Shown here piece by piece: positions 41,924 to 51,027 of a DNA stretch of 64,000 nucleotides. A program made the translations under genes and the position numbers. This DNA is from Pseudonocardia sp. C8 (lineage in GTDB: Bacteria; Actinomycetota; Actinomycetes; Mycobacteriales; Pseudonocardiaceae), in NCBI RefSeq assembly GCF_014267175.1, contig NZ_JACMTR010000002.1, forward strand, positions 5,853,501 through 5,917,500, read 5' to 3'. The notes under the pieces were generated by a model. That model worked only from the letters and a program-made list of their open reading frames with translations, was not told the DNA's origin and made no database searches. Position 1 is the stretch's first letter. Every line of letters starts with the position of its first letter.

Positions 41924-43129
41924 ATGTCTGCAGGTCCCATCGATTTCACGAAGTCCGGTGTGTCCCGGTTCCCGGACCGGGATCTGGGTGTGCCGCGGTA
42001 TCGCTGCGAGGTCGGCGTGCCGTTGGCCGAGCAGCGGGAGCTGGGGCACAACCGGTGGCACCCGGACATTCCGCCGCTGCACGAGCTCGGTCCCGGGGAC
42101 GAGATCATCCTGGAGGCCGGTGGTTACGACGACTACCAGCTGCAGGATGTCGATGATGATCAGGACATCCGGGACTTCGATCTGACCCGGACCCATCCGA
42201 TGGCCGGTCCGGTCCGGGTGGACGGGGCCGAGCCGGGTGATCTGCTGGTGGTCGACGTGCTGGATGTGCAGCCGTTGTCGGGGATCGGTTACTCGAACAT
42301 CCTGCCCGGGATGGGTGGGCCGCTCGCGTCGTGGTTCCCGCAGGGCTACAAGACGGTGTGGGATCTGCACGGGTTGTTCGCGACCAGCCGGCAGATCCCC
42401 GGTGTGGAGATCCCGGCGTTGTCGCATCCGGGGGTGATCGGGGTGGCGCCGTCGATGGAGCTGCTCGAGACCTGGAACGCGCGGGAGGACCCGCTGGTCG
42501 CCGAGGGGCTGGCGGCTCCGCGGGCGGAGGCGACCTCGACCGCGGTGCTGCGGACCCTGGAGGGGGCGGAGTGGGAGCGGGTCGCGGCGACCGCGGCCCG
42601 GACGGTGCCGCCGCGGGAGAACGGCGGGAACCTCGACATCAAGAACCTCTCGCGCGGGTCGCGGGTGTACTTCCCGGTGTTCGTCGAGGGTGGGTTGTTC
42701 TCGACCGGTGACTTCCACTTCGCCGAGGGCGACGGTGAGATCACCTGGAACGCGATCGAGATGGACGGTGCCGGCTGGTACCGGTTCAACGTGATCAAGG
42801 ACGGGATGGCGCGCTACGGGGTGCGGACGCCGATGCTGCGGCCCTCGCCGGTGGATCCGAACCTGGGTACCCGGTATCTGAGCTTCACGGGGCTGTCGGC
42901 CAAGGGGACCGAGCAGAAGTACATCGACGCCACGATGGCGGCCGTCGACGCCGTCGAGCAGGCGATCGCCTACCTCGGCACGTTCGGGTACTCGCCGGAG
43001 CAGGCGTACACGATCATCTCGGTCGCGCCGTGCGAGATGCACATCGGGGGGATCGTCGACATCCCGAACGCCGCGGTGACGTTGAAGGTCCCGCTGGACA
43101 TCTTCGACAAGGACATCCTGCCCCGATAG
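41924..43129 (+). CDS. fmdA: Formamidase/acetamidase (FmdA family)
   Basis: This 401-residue enzyme of the FmdA/AmdA family hydrolyses formamide or acetamide to the acid and ammonia. Features are NRWHPDIPP, DLTRTHPMAGPV, GAEPGDLLVVDVLDV, RENGGNLDIKNLSRGSRVYFPVFVEGGLFSTGDFHFAEGDGE, and a C-terminal SVAPCEMHIGGIVDIPNA. Metal-binding residues probably lie in GNLD, GDFH and E-rich loops. The ATG at 41924 follows ACGGAGG. It is divergent from an AmiC-like sensor, so it is probably amide-inducible. Confidence 0.93.
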   Translation: MSAGPIDFTKSGVSRFPDRDLGVPRYRCEVGVPLAEQRELGHNRWHPDIPPLHELGPGDEIILEAGGYDDYQLQDVDDDQDIRDFDLTRTHPMAGPVRVDGAEPGDLLVVDVLDVQPLSGIGYSNILPGMGGPLASWFPQGYKTVWDLHGLFATSRQIPGVEIPALSHPGVIGVAPSMELLETWNAREDPLVAEGLAAPRAEATSTAVLRTLEGAEWERVAATAARTVPPRENGGNLDIKNLSRGSRVYFPVFVEGGLFSTGDFHFAEGDGEITWNAIEMDGAGWYRFNVIKDGMARYGVRTPMLRPSPVDPNLGTRYLSFTGLSAKGTEQKYIDATMAAVDAVEQAIAYLGTFGYSPEQAYTIISVAPCEMHIGGIVDIPNAAVTLKVPLDIFDKDILPR

Positions 43130-43304
43130 GAGGTCGTGGGCGCGTCCGGCCGGATTTGTTCCGTCCGGAGTCGGGTGGTCCTGCACCATCTCTCAGTGAG
43201 TAATCAGATTCCGGAGTGCGGGGCGACGACCCCGCCTCCCCGTTGAACGACGATCAAATCGACACGAGAGGTTTCTCCGTGTCGAAGCCCGCAAGGGTTT
43301 GTGA

Positions 43305-43378
43305 GCCGCCGGCCGCGGTTTGACCCGTCACCCCAGTCGCTCGACCACTTGGGGACTGTTGGCGCCGCGGCCGGCGGC
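43305..43378. terminator. Inverted repeat between formamidase and MarR genes
   Basis: GCCGCCGGCCGCGG (43305-43318) and its exact complement (43365-43378) enclose 46 bases that contain a further short CCCCAG/CTTGGGG pairing. It lies just before the convergent MarR stop, so it could end transcription from both sides; it may be a larger structured element. Confidence 0.5.
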
Positions 43379-43398
43379 CGCCAAGAAATGCTGCGTCC

Positions 43399-43842
43399 TC
43401 AGTCGTTGCACGCGTCGGACGGAAACGTCTGGGCGAGCCTGCCGAGGGCTGCCTCGAACCTCTCGGTGTCGGAGTCCAGCGCCCTCCGGTAGCCTTCGAC
43501 GACCTTGGCGACGGATGAGTTCCACTCGTCCAGTACCGGTAAGCTGGCCGGTAAGGCGTACACCACGACCTTACGTCGATCGCCAGCGTCGACACGCCGC
43601 TCCACCAGGCCGGATTCCGCCAGTCGGGCAACGAGCTTGCTGGCCCTCGGCGCAAGTAGCATGGCGTCGGCTGCGAGTGCGCCCATCGTGAATTCGCCTC
43701 TGTGCACCAGCAGGTTCAGTATGCGCCATTGATCGAAGTCCGAGCCGCAGGCACGCAACGCAAGGTCCAGGTTCTTGGCCAGGCACTGTGCTGCGACCGT
43801 GAACGATCTGACCGACTCGAATACGTTCGGCTCGATCGTCAT
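43399..43842 (-). CDS. MarR-family regulator
   Basis: This protein of about 147 residues has a MarR winged helix (FDQWRILNLLVHRGEFTMGALAADAMLLAPRASKLVARLAESGLVERRVDAGDRRKVVVYAL) flanked by dimer helices. The ATG at 43842 is chosen because similarity begins there; the upstream frame is low-complexity and no clear ribosome site is visible. It is convergent with the formamidase and divergent from the cobalt transporter operon, either of which could be its target. Confidence 0.8.
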   Translation of the reverse strand: MTIEPNVFESVRSFTVAAQCLAKNLDLALRACGSDFDQWRILNLLVHRGEFTMGALAADAMLLAPRASKLVARLAESGLVERRVDAGDRRKVVVYALPASLPVLDEWNSSVAKVVEGYRRALDSDTERFEAALGRLAQTFPSDACND

Positions 43843-44339
43843 CTGGGCCGCGCAGCTGTTCGGACGTGCGCCCCGCACGGTGCCGGCGGGGAGGGCTCGT
43901 CGACGGATCCTGGTGCGCTCATCTTCTTCCTGGCTTCTCGATCGAAACACTGTCCCGGCACTGTAGCAATCGGCGAAGCTTCTCGCCCAGGTTCGGAATG
44001 AACACGTGGTGCGAGGGTCGACGGTGTGCCGGCGCGGGCGTGATCGGCCATTCTGCTGTCCGGGTTCGACGGTAATCGGCATCGATTCTGCCGTTCTGCG
44101 TGACGTCGTGCTCCGGGGACTCTCCGCACGAGGTGGTGGGGGACAGGGACTCGTCCTCCAGTTGTGGGGCTCGGGTGCGAGGCGGCGGGCGCTCGCTCCC
44201 GGCGGGTGGCGACCTCCCCGGCGGGGCTGCCGGCGCGACCGGGGGCGGCACGTGCCTGCCTGCGGCCCGACGCGGCAAAACATCGATTGTGAATAGTTCA
44301 TTCTTGCATCGACTGGGGGCGTGGCCGTATCTTCCGGTC
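43843..44339. other. 497-base region upstream of cbiM
   Basis: No gene is supported. I looked for a cobalamin riboswitch, which often precedes cbiM, and found neither a clear B12 box nor the usual GGTGNNA-type core. The rightward promoter probably lies near the AT-rich patch at 44275-44315. An in-frame GTG at 44289 could extend CbiM. Confidence 0.4.
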
Positions 44340-45035
44340 GTGCACATCGCCGAGGGGTACCTTCCACCGCTGCATGCGGCCGCGTGGACCGTGGTCGCCG
44401 CGCCGTTCGTGGTGCACGGCGCGCGTGCGGCCGTCCGCCGGGTCCGCGAGGAACCCGATACGAAGCTCCTGCTCGGGGCAGCAGGCGCGTTCACGTTCGT
44501 GCTCTCGGCACTGAAGATCCCGTCGGTGACCGGTTCGTCGTCGCATCCGACCGGGACCGGGCTCGGCACGGTCTTGTTCAAGCCCCCGGTCATGGCGTTG
44601 CTCGGCACGGTCGTTCTGGTCTTCCAGGCGGTGCTGCTCGCCCACGGTGGCCTGACGACGCTCGGGGCGAACGCGTTCTCGATGGCGATAGCGGGCCCCT
44701 GGATCGCGTACGGGGCGTACGCCCTGGTCCGGGCGGTCGGGGGCAGCCTCGGCCCGGCCGTGTTCGCTGCGGCGTTCCTCAGCGACCTGGGGACGTACAC
44801 GATCACCAGCGCTCAGCTGGCCCTGGCGTTCCCGGATCCGACGTCCGGGTTCCTGGGCGCTCTCGTCACCTTCGCGTCGATCTTCTCGTTCACCCAGATC
44901 CCGCTCGCGGTGGCCGAGGCGCTGCTGACCGTGCTCGTCATCCGGCTGCTCGTGCGGATCACACCGGACGAGCTCCGCCGACTCGGGCTGCTCCGCCCGG
45001 CGGGCCCCCGCGAGACGAAGGAGGTCGCCTCGTGA
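44340..45035 (+). CDS. cbiM: CbiM, S component of a cobalt/nickel ECF importer
   Basis: This protein of about 231 residues starts [14 protein letters not shown]. In CbiM/NikM the N-terminal Met-His2 and nearby residues bind the metal directly, so the GTG at 44340 giving M-H-I is the functional start; a GTG at 44289 would bury this motif. Family motifs are [30 protein letters not shown] and [17 protein letters not shown]. It has about six hydrophobic segments. Cobalt or nickel cannot be separated by sequence alone. Its stop overlaps the next start (GTGA). Confidence 0.9.
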   Translation: MHIAEGYLPPLHAAAWTVVAAPFVVHGARAAVRRVREEPDTKLLLGAAGAFTFVLSALKIPSVTGSSSHPTGTGLGTVLFKPPVMALLGTVVLVFQAVLLAHGGLTTLGANAFSMAIAGPWIAYGAYALVRAVGGSLGPAVFAAAFLSDLGTYTITSAQLALAFPDPTSGFLGALVTFASIFSFTQIPLAVAEALLTVLVIRLLVRITPDELRRLGLLRPAGPRETKEVAS

Positions 45036-45322
45036 ACCGGTCCACGTTGATCACCGTGTTCCTGGTCGTCGCGATCGTGGCACTCGTCGCGATTCCGGTC
45101 CTGTTCGTGCCCGGTGAGTACTCGGGGTCGGACGGTCAAGCAGGGGAGGTCGTCGAGTCGACCGGTTACGAGCCCTGGTTCGAGCCGGTGTGGGAGCCGC
45201 CGTCCGCCGAGATCGAGTCGGGAATCTTCGCGTTGCAGGCTGCCGCGGGTGCCGGGGTGCTGGGCTACTGCATCGGCGTAGCGCGTACCCGGTCGAAGCA
45301 GAAGGCCACGAACCAGAACTGA
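45032..45322 (+). CDS. cbiN: CbiN, small subunit of the cobalt/nickel importer
   Basis: This 96-residue protein has two hydrophobic helices, with the conserved loop [13 protein letters not shown] and [29 protein letters not shown] between them. CbiN helps load metal on to CbiM and is needed for uptake in CbiMNQO systems; nickel systems more often have NikN or NikL, so cobalt is slightly favoured. It is coupled by GTGA to cbiM and by TGATG to cbiQ. Confidence 0.9.
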   Translation: MNRSTLITVFLVVAIVALVAIPVLFVPGEYSGSDGQAGEVVESTGYEPWFEPVWEPPSAEIESGIFALQAAAGAGVLGYCIGVARTRSKQKATNQN

Positions 45323-46053
45323 TGTTGCTCATCGACGAGGTTGCGCACACCAACCGTTGGCGGGCGCGGCATCCGGGGGAGAAGGCATTGCTTTCCCTCG
45401 GCCTGCTGGCGCTGGCCGTCGGCCTCCCGCCGTGGCCCGGGGCCGTGCTCACGGCCACGGCGTCGCTCGCACTGCTGGTGGTCGGTGCCCGGATCCCGCC
45501 ACGAACGGTGCTGCGGCTGCTGCGGCTTCCGCTCGGGTTCGTCGTCGTCGGCACGATGCCGCTCCTGATCACGCTGGGCGGAGATCCGTGGATCGCGCTC
45601 GCGCCCGACGGACCGTTTCGCGCTGCCGAGTTGCTGGGGCGTTCGATGGCCGCGGTCAGCTGCCTGATCCTCTTCGCTGCGACCACGCCGCTCGCCGATT
45701 CGCTACCCCGGCTGCGGTTCCTGCCGCCGGCCGTCACCGAGATCACGCTGCTCGTCTACCGGATGATGTTCCTGCTGCTCGACACGTTGTGCGTCGTTCG
45801 CGACGCACAGGCACTCCGGATGGGGTTCAGGGGACGCCGCGCGACGTATCGCTCCTTGGCCTGCCAGGGGAGCACCGTCTTCATCCGTGCGTTCGAGCGG
45901 GCGCGGCGGATGGAGTCCGGCCTCGGCGCTCGTGGTTACGACGGGACCCTCCGCGTTCGGGTCGCCGAGCGGAAGTCGTCCCCGGCATTCATCGCGGCAA
46001 GCTTGCTGCTGCTGGGAGGAGTGGTGCTGGTGACACTGGTGATGATCCCGTGA
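45322..46053 (+). CDS. cbiQ: CbiQ, T component (transmembrane) of the ECF importer
   Basis: This 243-residue membrane protein starts [21 protein letters not shown], typical of CbiQ. The cytoplasmic coupling helices with Ala-Arg-Gly-type motifs appear as ALRMGFRGRR and RARRMESGLGARGYDG. It links the CbiM binding subunit to the CbiO ATPase. The start overlaps the cbiN stop. Confidence 0.9.
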   Translation: MLLIDEVAHTNRWRARHPGEKALLSLGLLALAVGLPPWPGAVLTATASLALLVVGARIPPRTVLRLLRLPLGFVVVGTMPLLITLGGDPWIALAPDGPFRAAELLGRSMAAVSCLILFAATTPLADSLPRLRFLPPAVTEITLLVYRMMFLLLDTLCVVRDAQALRMGFRGRRATYRSLACQGSTVFIRAFERARRMESGLGARGYDGTLRVRVAERKSSPAFIAASLLLLGGVVLVTLVMIP

Positions 46054-46937
46054 CCCCGGCCGTCCTGGAGGCCCGCGGTCTGTCCTTCTCCTTTCGAGAC
46101 GGACCCCTGGTGCTCGACGACGTGGACATCGCGGTCCATGCCGGCCGCAAGCTGGCGGTTCTCGGGCCGAACGGTGGCGGGAAGACGACACTGTTCCGGC
46201 TGCTGCTCGGCCTGCTCGTCCCGGCGCGCGGTGAGGTCCTGCTCGACGGGGAGCCGGTGGACCGCTCCCGGCGGGGGCTGACCCGCTTACGGCAGGCGGC
46301 CCAGATCGTCCTGCAAGATCCTGACGACCAGTTGTTCGCCGCCGACGTCGCTCAGGACGTGTCGTTCGGTCCACTGAACCTCGGTCTGCCGGTCGACGTC
46401 GTCGATGCTCGCGTCGCCACCGCACTGGCTGCTGTCGGGGTGACCGACCTCGCTGACCGGCCGACCCACCACCTGTCCTTCGGACAGCGAAAGAGGGTGG
46501 CGATCGCCGGTGCGCTGGCGATGCACCCCCGCGTGCTGGTGCTCGACGAACCGACCGCCGGGCTGGACCCGGCAGGCGTCGAGGAACTGATCGCCGTCCT
46601 GGGCCAGTTGCACGACGCCGGTACCGCGATCGTGCTCTCGACGCACGATGTGGATCTTGCCTACCGTTGGGCCGATGAGATCGCCCTCGTGGAGCGGGGT
46701 CGAGTGCGGCTCGGCCCCGCGAGTTGGATCGTCGACCACCCGCACGCGCTTGCTTCCGCACGACTGGGGCCGGCCTGGGCGCCTGCCGTCGCCCAGCTCC
46801 TGGAGATGACCGGCTACCGAGGACCCGCCCCGCGCACGGCTGCCCAGCTCCACGAGCTGATCGGAGTTCCGGGCCCGCAGGGAACGTCCCGCATCTGGGC
46901 CGACGACGCGGCTCCGGAGTGGGCGCTCGAGCGGTAG
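46050..46937 (+). CDS. cbiO: CbiO, ATPase of the cobalt/nickel ECF importer
   Basis: This 295-residue ABC ATPase has Walker A LGPNGGGKTT, Q-loop QIVLQDPDDQLFAADVAQDVSFGPLNLGL (typical of ECF ATPases), signature LSFGQRKR in place of LSGGQ, Walker B VLVLDEPTAGLDP and switch His in STHDVD. The C-terminal ~70 residues may be a metal-specific tail. It begins GTGA-coupled to cbiQ and ends the operon. The imported cobalt or nickel could serve B12 or a metalloenzyme near the amide locus. Confidence 0.92.
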   Translation: MTPAVLEARGLSFSFRDGPLVLDDVDIAVHAGRKLAVLGPNGGGKTTLFRLLLGLLVPARGEVLLDGEPVDRSRRGLTRLRQAAQIVLQDPDDQLFAADVAQDVSFGPLNLGLPVDVVDARVATALAAVGVTDLADRPTHHLSFGQRKRVAIAGALAMHPRVLVLDEPTAGLDPAGVEELIAVLGQLHDAGTAIVLSTHDVDLAYRWADEIALVERGRVRLGPASWIVDHPHALASARLGPAWAPAVAQLLEMTGYRGPAPRTAAQLHELIGVPGPQGTSRIWADDAAPEWALER

Positions 46938-47126
46938 GGTCTCGGAGGTAACGTCACGATCAGTGCGTCGATGAGCGCGCGGGGTTACGGGAGTGCGACG
47001 GTGTTGTGCCAGGGCTCCCGGACAGGGAACACTTGGCGTCCGGCAGGCCCAGGTGCTGAGAAGTCGATCTGCTCCACGGACCCGCGAGTACGCTGATGAT
47101 CCTCGAGCGATGGTGCGGAGGACCGT

Positions 47127-48194
47127 ATGGCAGGTGACGACGTCCTCGACATCGCCTTCGTCGTCCCCGAGAGCGGGCCGTCGGGTATTTACGGCCCGTC
47201 CTGCCAGACCAGCGGCCGCCTCGCCGCCATGGAGATAAACGAAGCCGGCGGGATCCTGGGCCGGGAGGTTCGCCTCCGTACCGTCGACGGTGGCCAGGAG
47301 CCGTCGCGGGTCGCCGCCGCAGTCGAGCAGCTGGTCGTGACGGGCCGGGTCGAGGCGGTCACCGGGTGGCACACCTCTGCCGTACGGGAGCAGCTGGTGC
47401 CACGGGTGTGCGGCCGAGTGCCCTACATCTACACCGCGGTGTACGAGGGCGGGGAGCACACTCCGGGCGTGTTCCTGACCGGTGAGACGCCGTCGAACCA
47501 GGTGTTCCCTGCGATGCGATGGATGTCGGAGGAGCTGGGAATCAGGAGCTGGGCGATCGTCGGGAACGACTACGTCTGGCCCAGAATGTCCGCCCGGGCG
47601 GCTCGTGGTTATGCCGAGCAGGTACGGGCGGAGGTCCGGGACGAGATCTTCGTGCCGGTGGGCTCGGAGAACTTCGGCGGGGTCGTGCGGCGCCTCGAGG
47701 ACTCGAAGGTCGACGGAGTGTTGATGTTCCTGTTGGGCTCGGACGCGGTCCGGTTCAACCGCGCGTTCACCGCGAGGGGGGCCCACGAGCGGTGCGTGCG
47801 GTTGAGCCCGCTGATGGACGAGAACATGTTGATGGCAACGGGAGCCGCCAACACCCACGATCTCTTCTCGGCGGCCGGCTTCTTCGAGACACTCGGGACC
47901 GCCTACGGGCTTGATTTCGAACGGCGGTACATGAACCTGGCGGGACCCAGCGCGCCGGCGGTCGCGTCGCCGGGGGAGTCGTGCTACGAGGGTGTCACCC
48001 TGCTTGCAGAGCTCGCGTCCGCTGCCCGTGCGACCGACGTCGGTCGGATCAGCCGGGCGTCCGATGTCGTCTCGTACGAGGGGCCGCGCGGGCCGGTGCG
48101 GATGTGTAACCAGCATCTGCTCCAGCCGACCTACCTGGCGCGTGCCGACGGCCTGGAGTTCGATGTCCTCACCGAACTCCACGGCGCAGGGTGA
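47127..48194 (+). CDS. Second AmiC-like amide-sensor/urea-type binding protein without signal peptide
   Basis: This 355-residue type I binding-fold protein is a paralogue of the one at 40446-41510. They share GP.GI(F/Y)GPSC near the N-terminus, GWH.S.VRE, YVY/YIY.{2}YEGG, (N/G)YVWPR, GVLM.L.G.DAV.FNR and ESCYEGV. The start MAGDDVLDIAFVVPES has no signal peptide, so it should be cytoplasmic, AmiC-like. The ATG at 47127 follows GGAGG. It lies after cbiO and just upstream of the X-tubulin gene set, so it could be the sensor of that locus. Confidence 0.85.
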   Translation: MAGDDVLDIAFVVPESGPSGIYGPSCQTSGRLAAMEINEAGGILGREVRLRTVDGGQEPSRVAAAVEQLVVTGRVEAVTGWHTSAVREQLVPRVCGRVPYIYTAVYEGGEHTPGVFLTGETPSNQVFPAMRWMSEELGIRSWAIVGNDYVWPRMSARAARGYAEQVRAEVRDEIFVPVGSENFGGVVRRLEDSKVDGVLMFLLGSDAVRFNRAFTARGAHERCVRLSPLMDENMLMATGAANTHDLFSAAGFFETLGTAYGLDFERRYMNLAGPSAPAVASPGESCYEGVTLLAELASAARATDVGRISRASDVVSYEGPRGPVRMCNQHLLQPTYLARADGLEFDVLTELHGAG

Positions 48195-48604
48195 GTACCG
48201 TCCTGCAGTCCGACAGCTCGTCCGGTTCGCTCCTCATGCGGACGGTTCACCGGTCTCGGCTCGCCGACGGCCGGTAGCTCCGACCGGGGCGGGGGGCGTG
48301 CCGATGTGACGCCCCGCGCCGACTGCGTGCGCAGTGCGGACGCGCAGGCGCTGGTCGAATCGATCGGCTCCACGATCCGGCGACGGGGCCGGCGGACCGG
48401 TCCGATCGGATCAGGGCGTCGGTGTCCGCGCTTTCGTGGTGCGCGGGCGCCCGGACCGGGATCGAAGCGGACCGATAACTTCGGCTTGACAAACTACCGA
48501 TCTGAAGTAATTCTGGGTCCAACGTCGGCCCCCGACCGGACGAGCGGTCGAGGAACGGGGTGTCGGCGCGGGACCGTGGGACGTCGAGGTCTGCGGGGTC
48601 GGAC
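48195..48604. promoter_or_regulatory. 410-base region upstream of X1
   Basis: No gene is supported. The region holds the promoter 48486-48513. Arms ATAACTTCGG (48476-48485) and CTGAAGTAAT (48502-48511) form an imperfect inverted repeat around and over the promoter. Confidence 0.45.
48486..48513 (+). promoter_or_regulatory. Promoter before X1 with GAAGTAATT half-site
   Basis: TTGACA (48486-48491) and TAATTC (48508-48513) are 16 bases apart. CTGAAGTAATT overlaps the -10 and matches the right arm of the palindrome before the LuxR gene (CGGAAGTAATT) except for one base. Confidence 0.6.
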
Positions 48605-49129
48605 ATGGAGGGCACGGTCGAGGACCTGTTCGAGCTACGTGCGCTCGTGGCCTGTCACGATGTGCTGCTCTCGATCGCCTGCCGGGCCGCACGAGTCGCG
48701 GCACTCCGTGATGACCTCTACGTGCTTCCGCTGCCGAAGATGCTGGATGCCGGAGTGCTGGGCGTGCAGGGTGTCCCGGTTCCCCCGGAGACCGGTTTCC
48801 GGTGGATGACCCCGGCGATCTACGAGGTGATCGGACACGCGTCGTTCGTCGGGCCGGTCGGGTACCTGGAGATCCATTGCACGGTGACGTCGGCACGGCA
48901 GGCCGCAGCGGTGTGGGTGAACGGCTCTGCCGCCTACGGGCCCGACTACCTGCTGCCGTCCCGCGCGCATCCCGTGCGCGAGCCGACGCCGGTCGGTGAG
49001 GCTTTGAGCCGCCTCGGTCTCCTGACGGACGGACTCTCGGAGGAGCTCGCAGTGTCCGGGCTCGATCGATGCCGTAGCACCGACGACTGGTTCGCGATGG
49101 CCGACCAGGTCGTGAGGCAGCGGACATGA
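48605..49129 (+). CDS. Family X protein 1 (unknown, linked to tubulin-like genes)
   Basis: This 174-residue protein belongs to no recognised family. It is homologous to the protein at 54112-54696: both have E(T/S)GF about the middle, then RQAAAVW, GP..LL, a (V/I)..AL..LG segment and GL.R.R.T.DW near the end. No signal peptide, membrane helix or known catalytic motif is seen. It is the first rightward gene of the tubulin-like locus, with a good promoter upstream. The pairing of one X gene at each end of the locus suggests it is a core part of the system. Confidence 0.7.
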   Translation: MEGTVEDLFELRALVACHDVLLSIACRAARVAALRDDLYVLPLPKMLDAGVLGVQGVPVPPETGFRWMTPAIYEVIGHASFVGPVGYLEIHCTVTSARQAAAVWVNGSAAYGPDYLLPSRAHPVREPTPVGEALSRLGLLTDGLSEELAVSGLDRCRSTDDWFAMADQVVRQRT

Positions 49130-49501
49130 CCTGCGCGTGGGAGGTGATCGGGCTGCGCTCGCCGTGCCGAGCGATTCGTTCCGTTCGGATGTATTGCATT
49201 CTGGCTCTTTTCCAGTAGGTTACATCTGTCGGCCACACGCCCGGACCGGGCAGCGTCATCGGTCAACCCGAGGAACGAAGGAGGTACCGACTCCGACCCG
49301 GTCCCGACCGAGGAGCCGGGCGGAGGCTTCCCGACTCCCTCGGTCTCGTTCGGGACGGGGTCAACGGGCCACGAACCCCTCCGTCCGGAGCAAGGAACCG
49401 CGCTCGAAGCGTTTCGGGCCCGGGGATCAGCGGCTGTTGCCGCTTTCGCTAGCGGGACCAAGGCTGCGCTCCGCTAGGCAACACGAGATTGGAGATCGAA
49501 C
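49130..49501. promoter_or_regulatory. 372-base gap with promoter of the tubulin-like operon
   Basis: No gene is supported. A promoter-like TTGCAT (49194-49199) and TAGGTT (49216-49221), 16 bases apart, point right. TTCCGTTCGG at 49180-49189 resembles TTCCGTTTGG in the LuxR palindrome. Confidence 0.45.
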
Positions 49502-51007
49502 ATGACAGGTGCGAACGGCCACGGCCACGGCCACGGCCACGCCACGTCGGGTGCGGACGCCTCCCGGGTAGAGGACCTGGTGCAGCGCCGGGTCCACGAG
49601 GCAGGTGAGCATGAGGGCCCCTTCTCCATCCACGTGCTCGGTATCGGCAAGACCGGCGCCAACGTGGTGGAGAGCTTCGTCCGTGCGGCAGCGGATTCTC
49701 CGTTGGCCGACAACGCGAACGGGTTCAGCGCGCTCGCGATCGACATCGGTGACGCCGACCTCGCCGGCGCCCGCGCGGCCGGCAAGAAGGCACCGGCCGG
49801 TTCGGTCCAGACGGTGGCGCTGCCGGCGCTGGACTCGACGACGCTGTTCAGCGGGCTCCGGCGGTATCGCGAGTTCCTCAAGGCCGAGTTCCCGCGCTAC
49901 TACTGGAACCCCAACTACGAGCCCTGGGTGCCCAACGACCTCGAGATCCCTGCGGCGGACGAGCACTTCCCCCGCGCCCTGGCCAAGGCCATCTACGGTG
50001 TCGAGTACTACCAGGGCCACGAGGTCGCGCAGGAACTCAACAAGTTCGTCGCCGGGATCCTGAACAGCCCCGCGACTCCGATCGTCTGCGTGGCGTTCAG
50101 CCTGGCCGGCGGCACCGGTAGCGGCATCGTGGTCGACCTCGCGCGGCACCTGTCGAACATCAAGCTGGGCCGGCGGCCCTGGGTCCTGGGCATGGGCGTG
50201 CTGCCCTGCGAGGGCGACACCGACGAGGTGTGGGACGGCCGCCTGTTCCCGTCGATCAACGAGCTGGACTGCATGGTCGACGGGGAGAAGAACCAGGGCG
50301 TCATGACCGTCTGGGGGGACCTGTACAAGAACCCCTTCACCGCAGGCTTCTTCGCCGTCCCGCAGAACGCCGTCTACGAGCGAACCGGTGACATCGAGGC
50401 GACCCATCGGATCATCGACGACGGACTCGCCGCATTCCTGGTGCGTGACGGAGGAAAGCACGTCTATGAGTCGATCAAGGCGCTGAACTGGCTGAATGTC
50501 GATGCCAGCAGCTGGCACCCGGCCATTCGCAGTGATCAGACCGACCGGTGGATCAACCTGCTCGCCGTCGACGCGCCCGAGCACACCCCGGGGGTGAGCG
50601 GCCGTGAGCTCGTCGATGGAGCCGAGCCGCGGTTCGCGGAGGTTCGCCGGTTCGGGGCGGCGGCCGCGGGCGACAACTCCGAGATCCAGCTGCCGGCGGC
50701 GCAGGCCGGCCCGGCAGTCGCCACCTACCCGGAGGCGAAGCTCGAAGGCACCACCGCATTCGTCGCCAAGCTCAGCAAGCTGGACCTGCGCTGGTTCGTT
50801 CCGACCCGGGACGCCTACGACAGCTTCGACTGGGAGCAGAAGCTGATGGCCCACTCCTGGATCCTCGACCTCGGCGTCATGCTGTGTGAGCCGTCCACGC
50901 GGTTCGAGTCCATGGGTGGAGAGTGCCTGCTGGGCTGCGCGTGCTGGGTCGTCGTGCCCCATGCCGCGATCCGCGGCGAAGAGCCCGCCGACATCCAGCT
51001 CGCCTGA
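49502..51007 (+). CDS. Tubulin/FtsZ-superfamily protein 1
   Basis: This 501-residue protein has the nucleotide-binding marks of the tubulin/FtsZ fold: a T1-like loop VLGIGKTGANVVE (residues ~45-57) and the T4 signature GGTGSG (203-208) in FSLAGGTGSGIVVDLARHL. A strand and turn follow (VLGMGVLPC), then SINELDCMVD (251-260). It is larger than FtsZ and not FtsZ, TubZ or CetZ by eye; the Tubulin_2-like bacterial group is the closest idea. The N-terminus has a His-Gly run (NGHGHGHGHA), a possible metal site. It shares (D/E)EHFPRA.AKAIYG and VWGDLYKNPF with the second tubulin-like protein. The ATG follows TTGGAG. GTPase and filament formation are inferred from the fold only. Confidence 0.85.
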   Translation: MTGANGHGHGHGHATSGADASRVEDLVQRRVHEAGEHEGPFSIHVLGIGKTGANVVESFVRAAADSPLADNANGFSALAIDIGDADLAGARAAGKKAPAGSVQTVALPALDSTTLFSGLRRYREFLKAEFPRYYWNPNYEPWVPNDLEIPAADEHFPRALAKAIYGVEYYQGHEVAQELNKFVAGILNSPATPIVCVAFSLAGGTGSGIVVDLARHLSNIKLGRRPWVLGMGVLPCEGDTDEVWDGRLFPSINELDCMVDGEKNQGVMTVWGDLYKNPFTAGFFAVPQNAVYERTGDIEATHRIIDDGLAAFLVRDGGKHVYESIKALNWLNVDASSWHPAIRSDQTDRWINLLAVDAPEHTPGVSGRELVDGAEPRFAEVRRFGAAAAGDNSEIQLPAAQAGPAVATYPEAKLEGTTAFVAKLSKLDLRWFVPTRDAYDSFDWEQKLMAHSWILDLGVMLCEPSTRFESMGGECLLGCACWVVVPHAAIRGEEPADIQLA

Positions 51008-51027
51008 TCGCCGGGGGTGGATCACAG

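Noticed and set aside
43843..44339. Cobalamin riboswitch before cbiM
   Set aside because: No convincing B12 box or core helices were found by eye.
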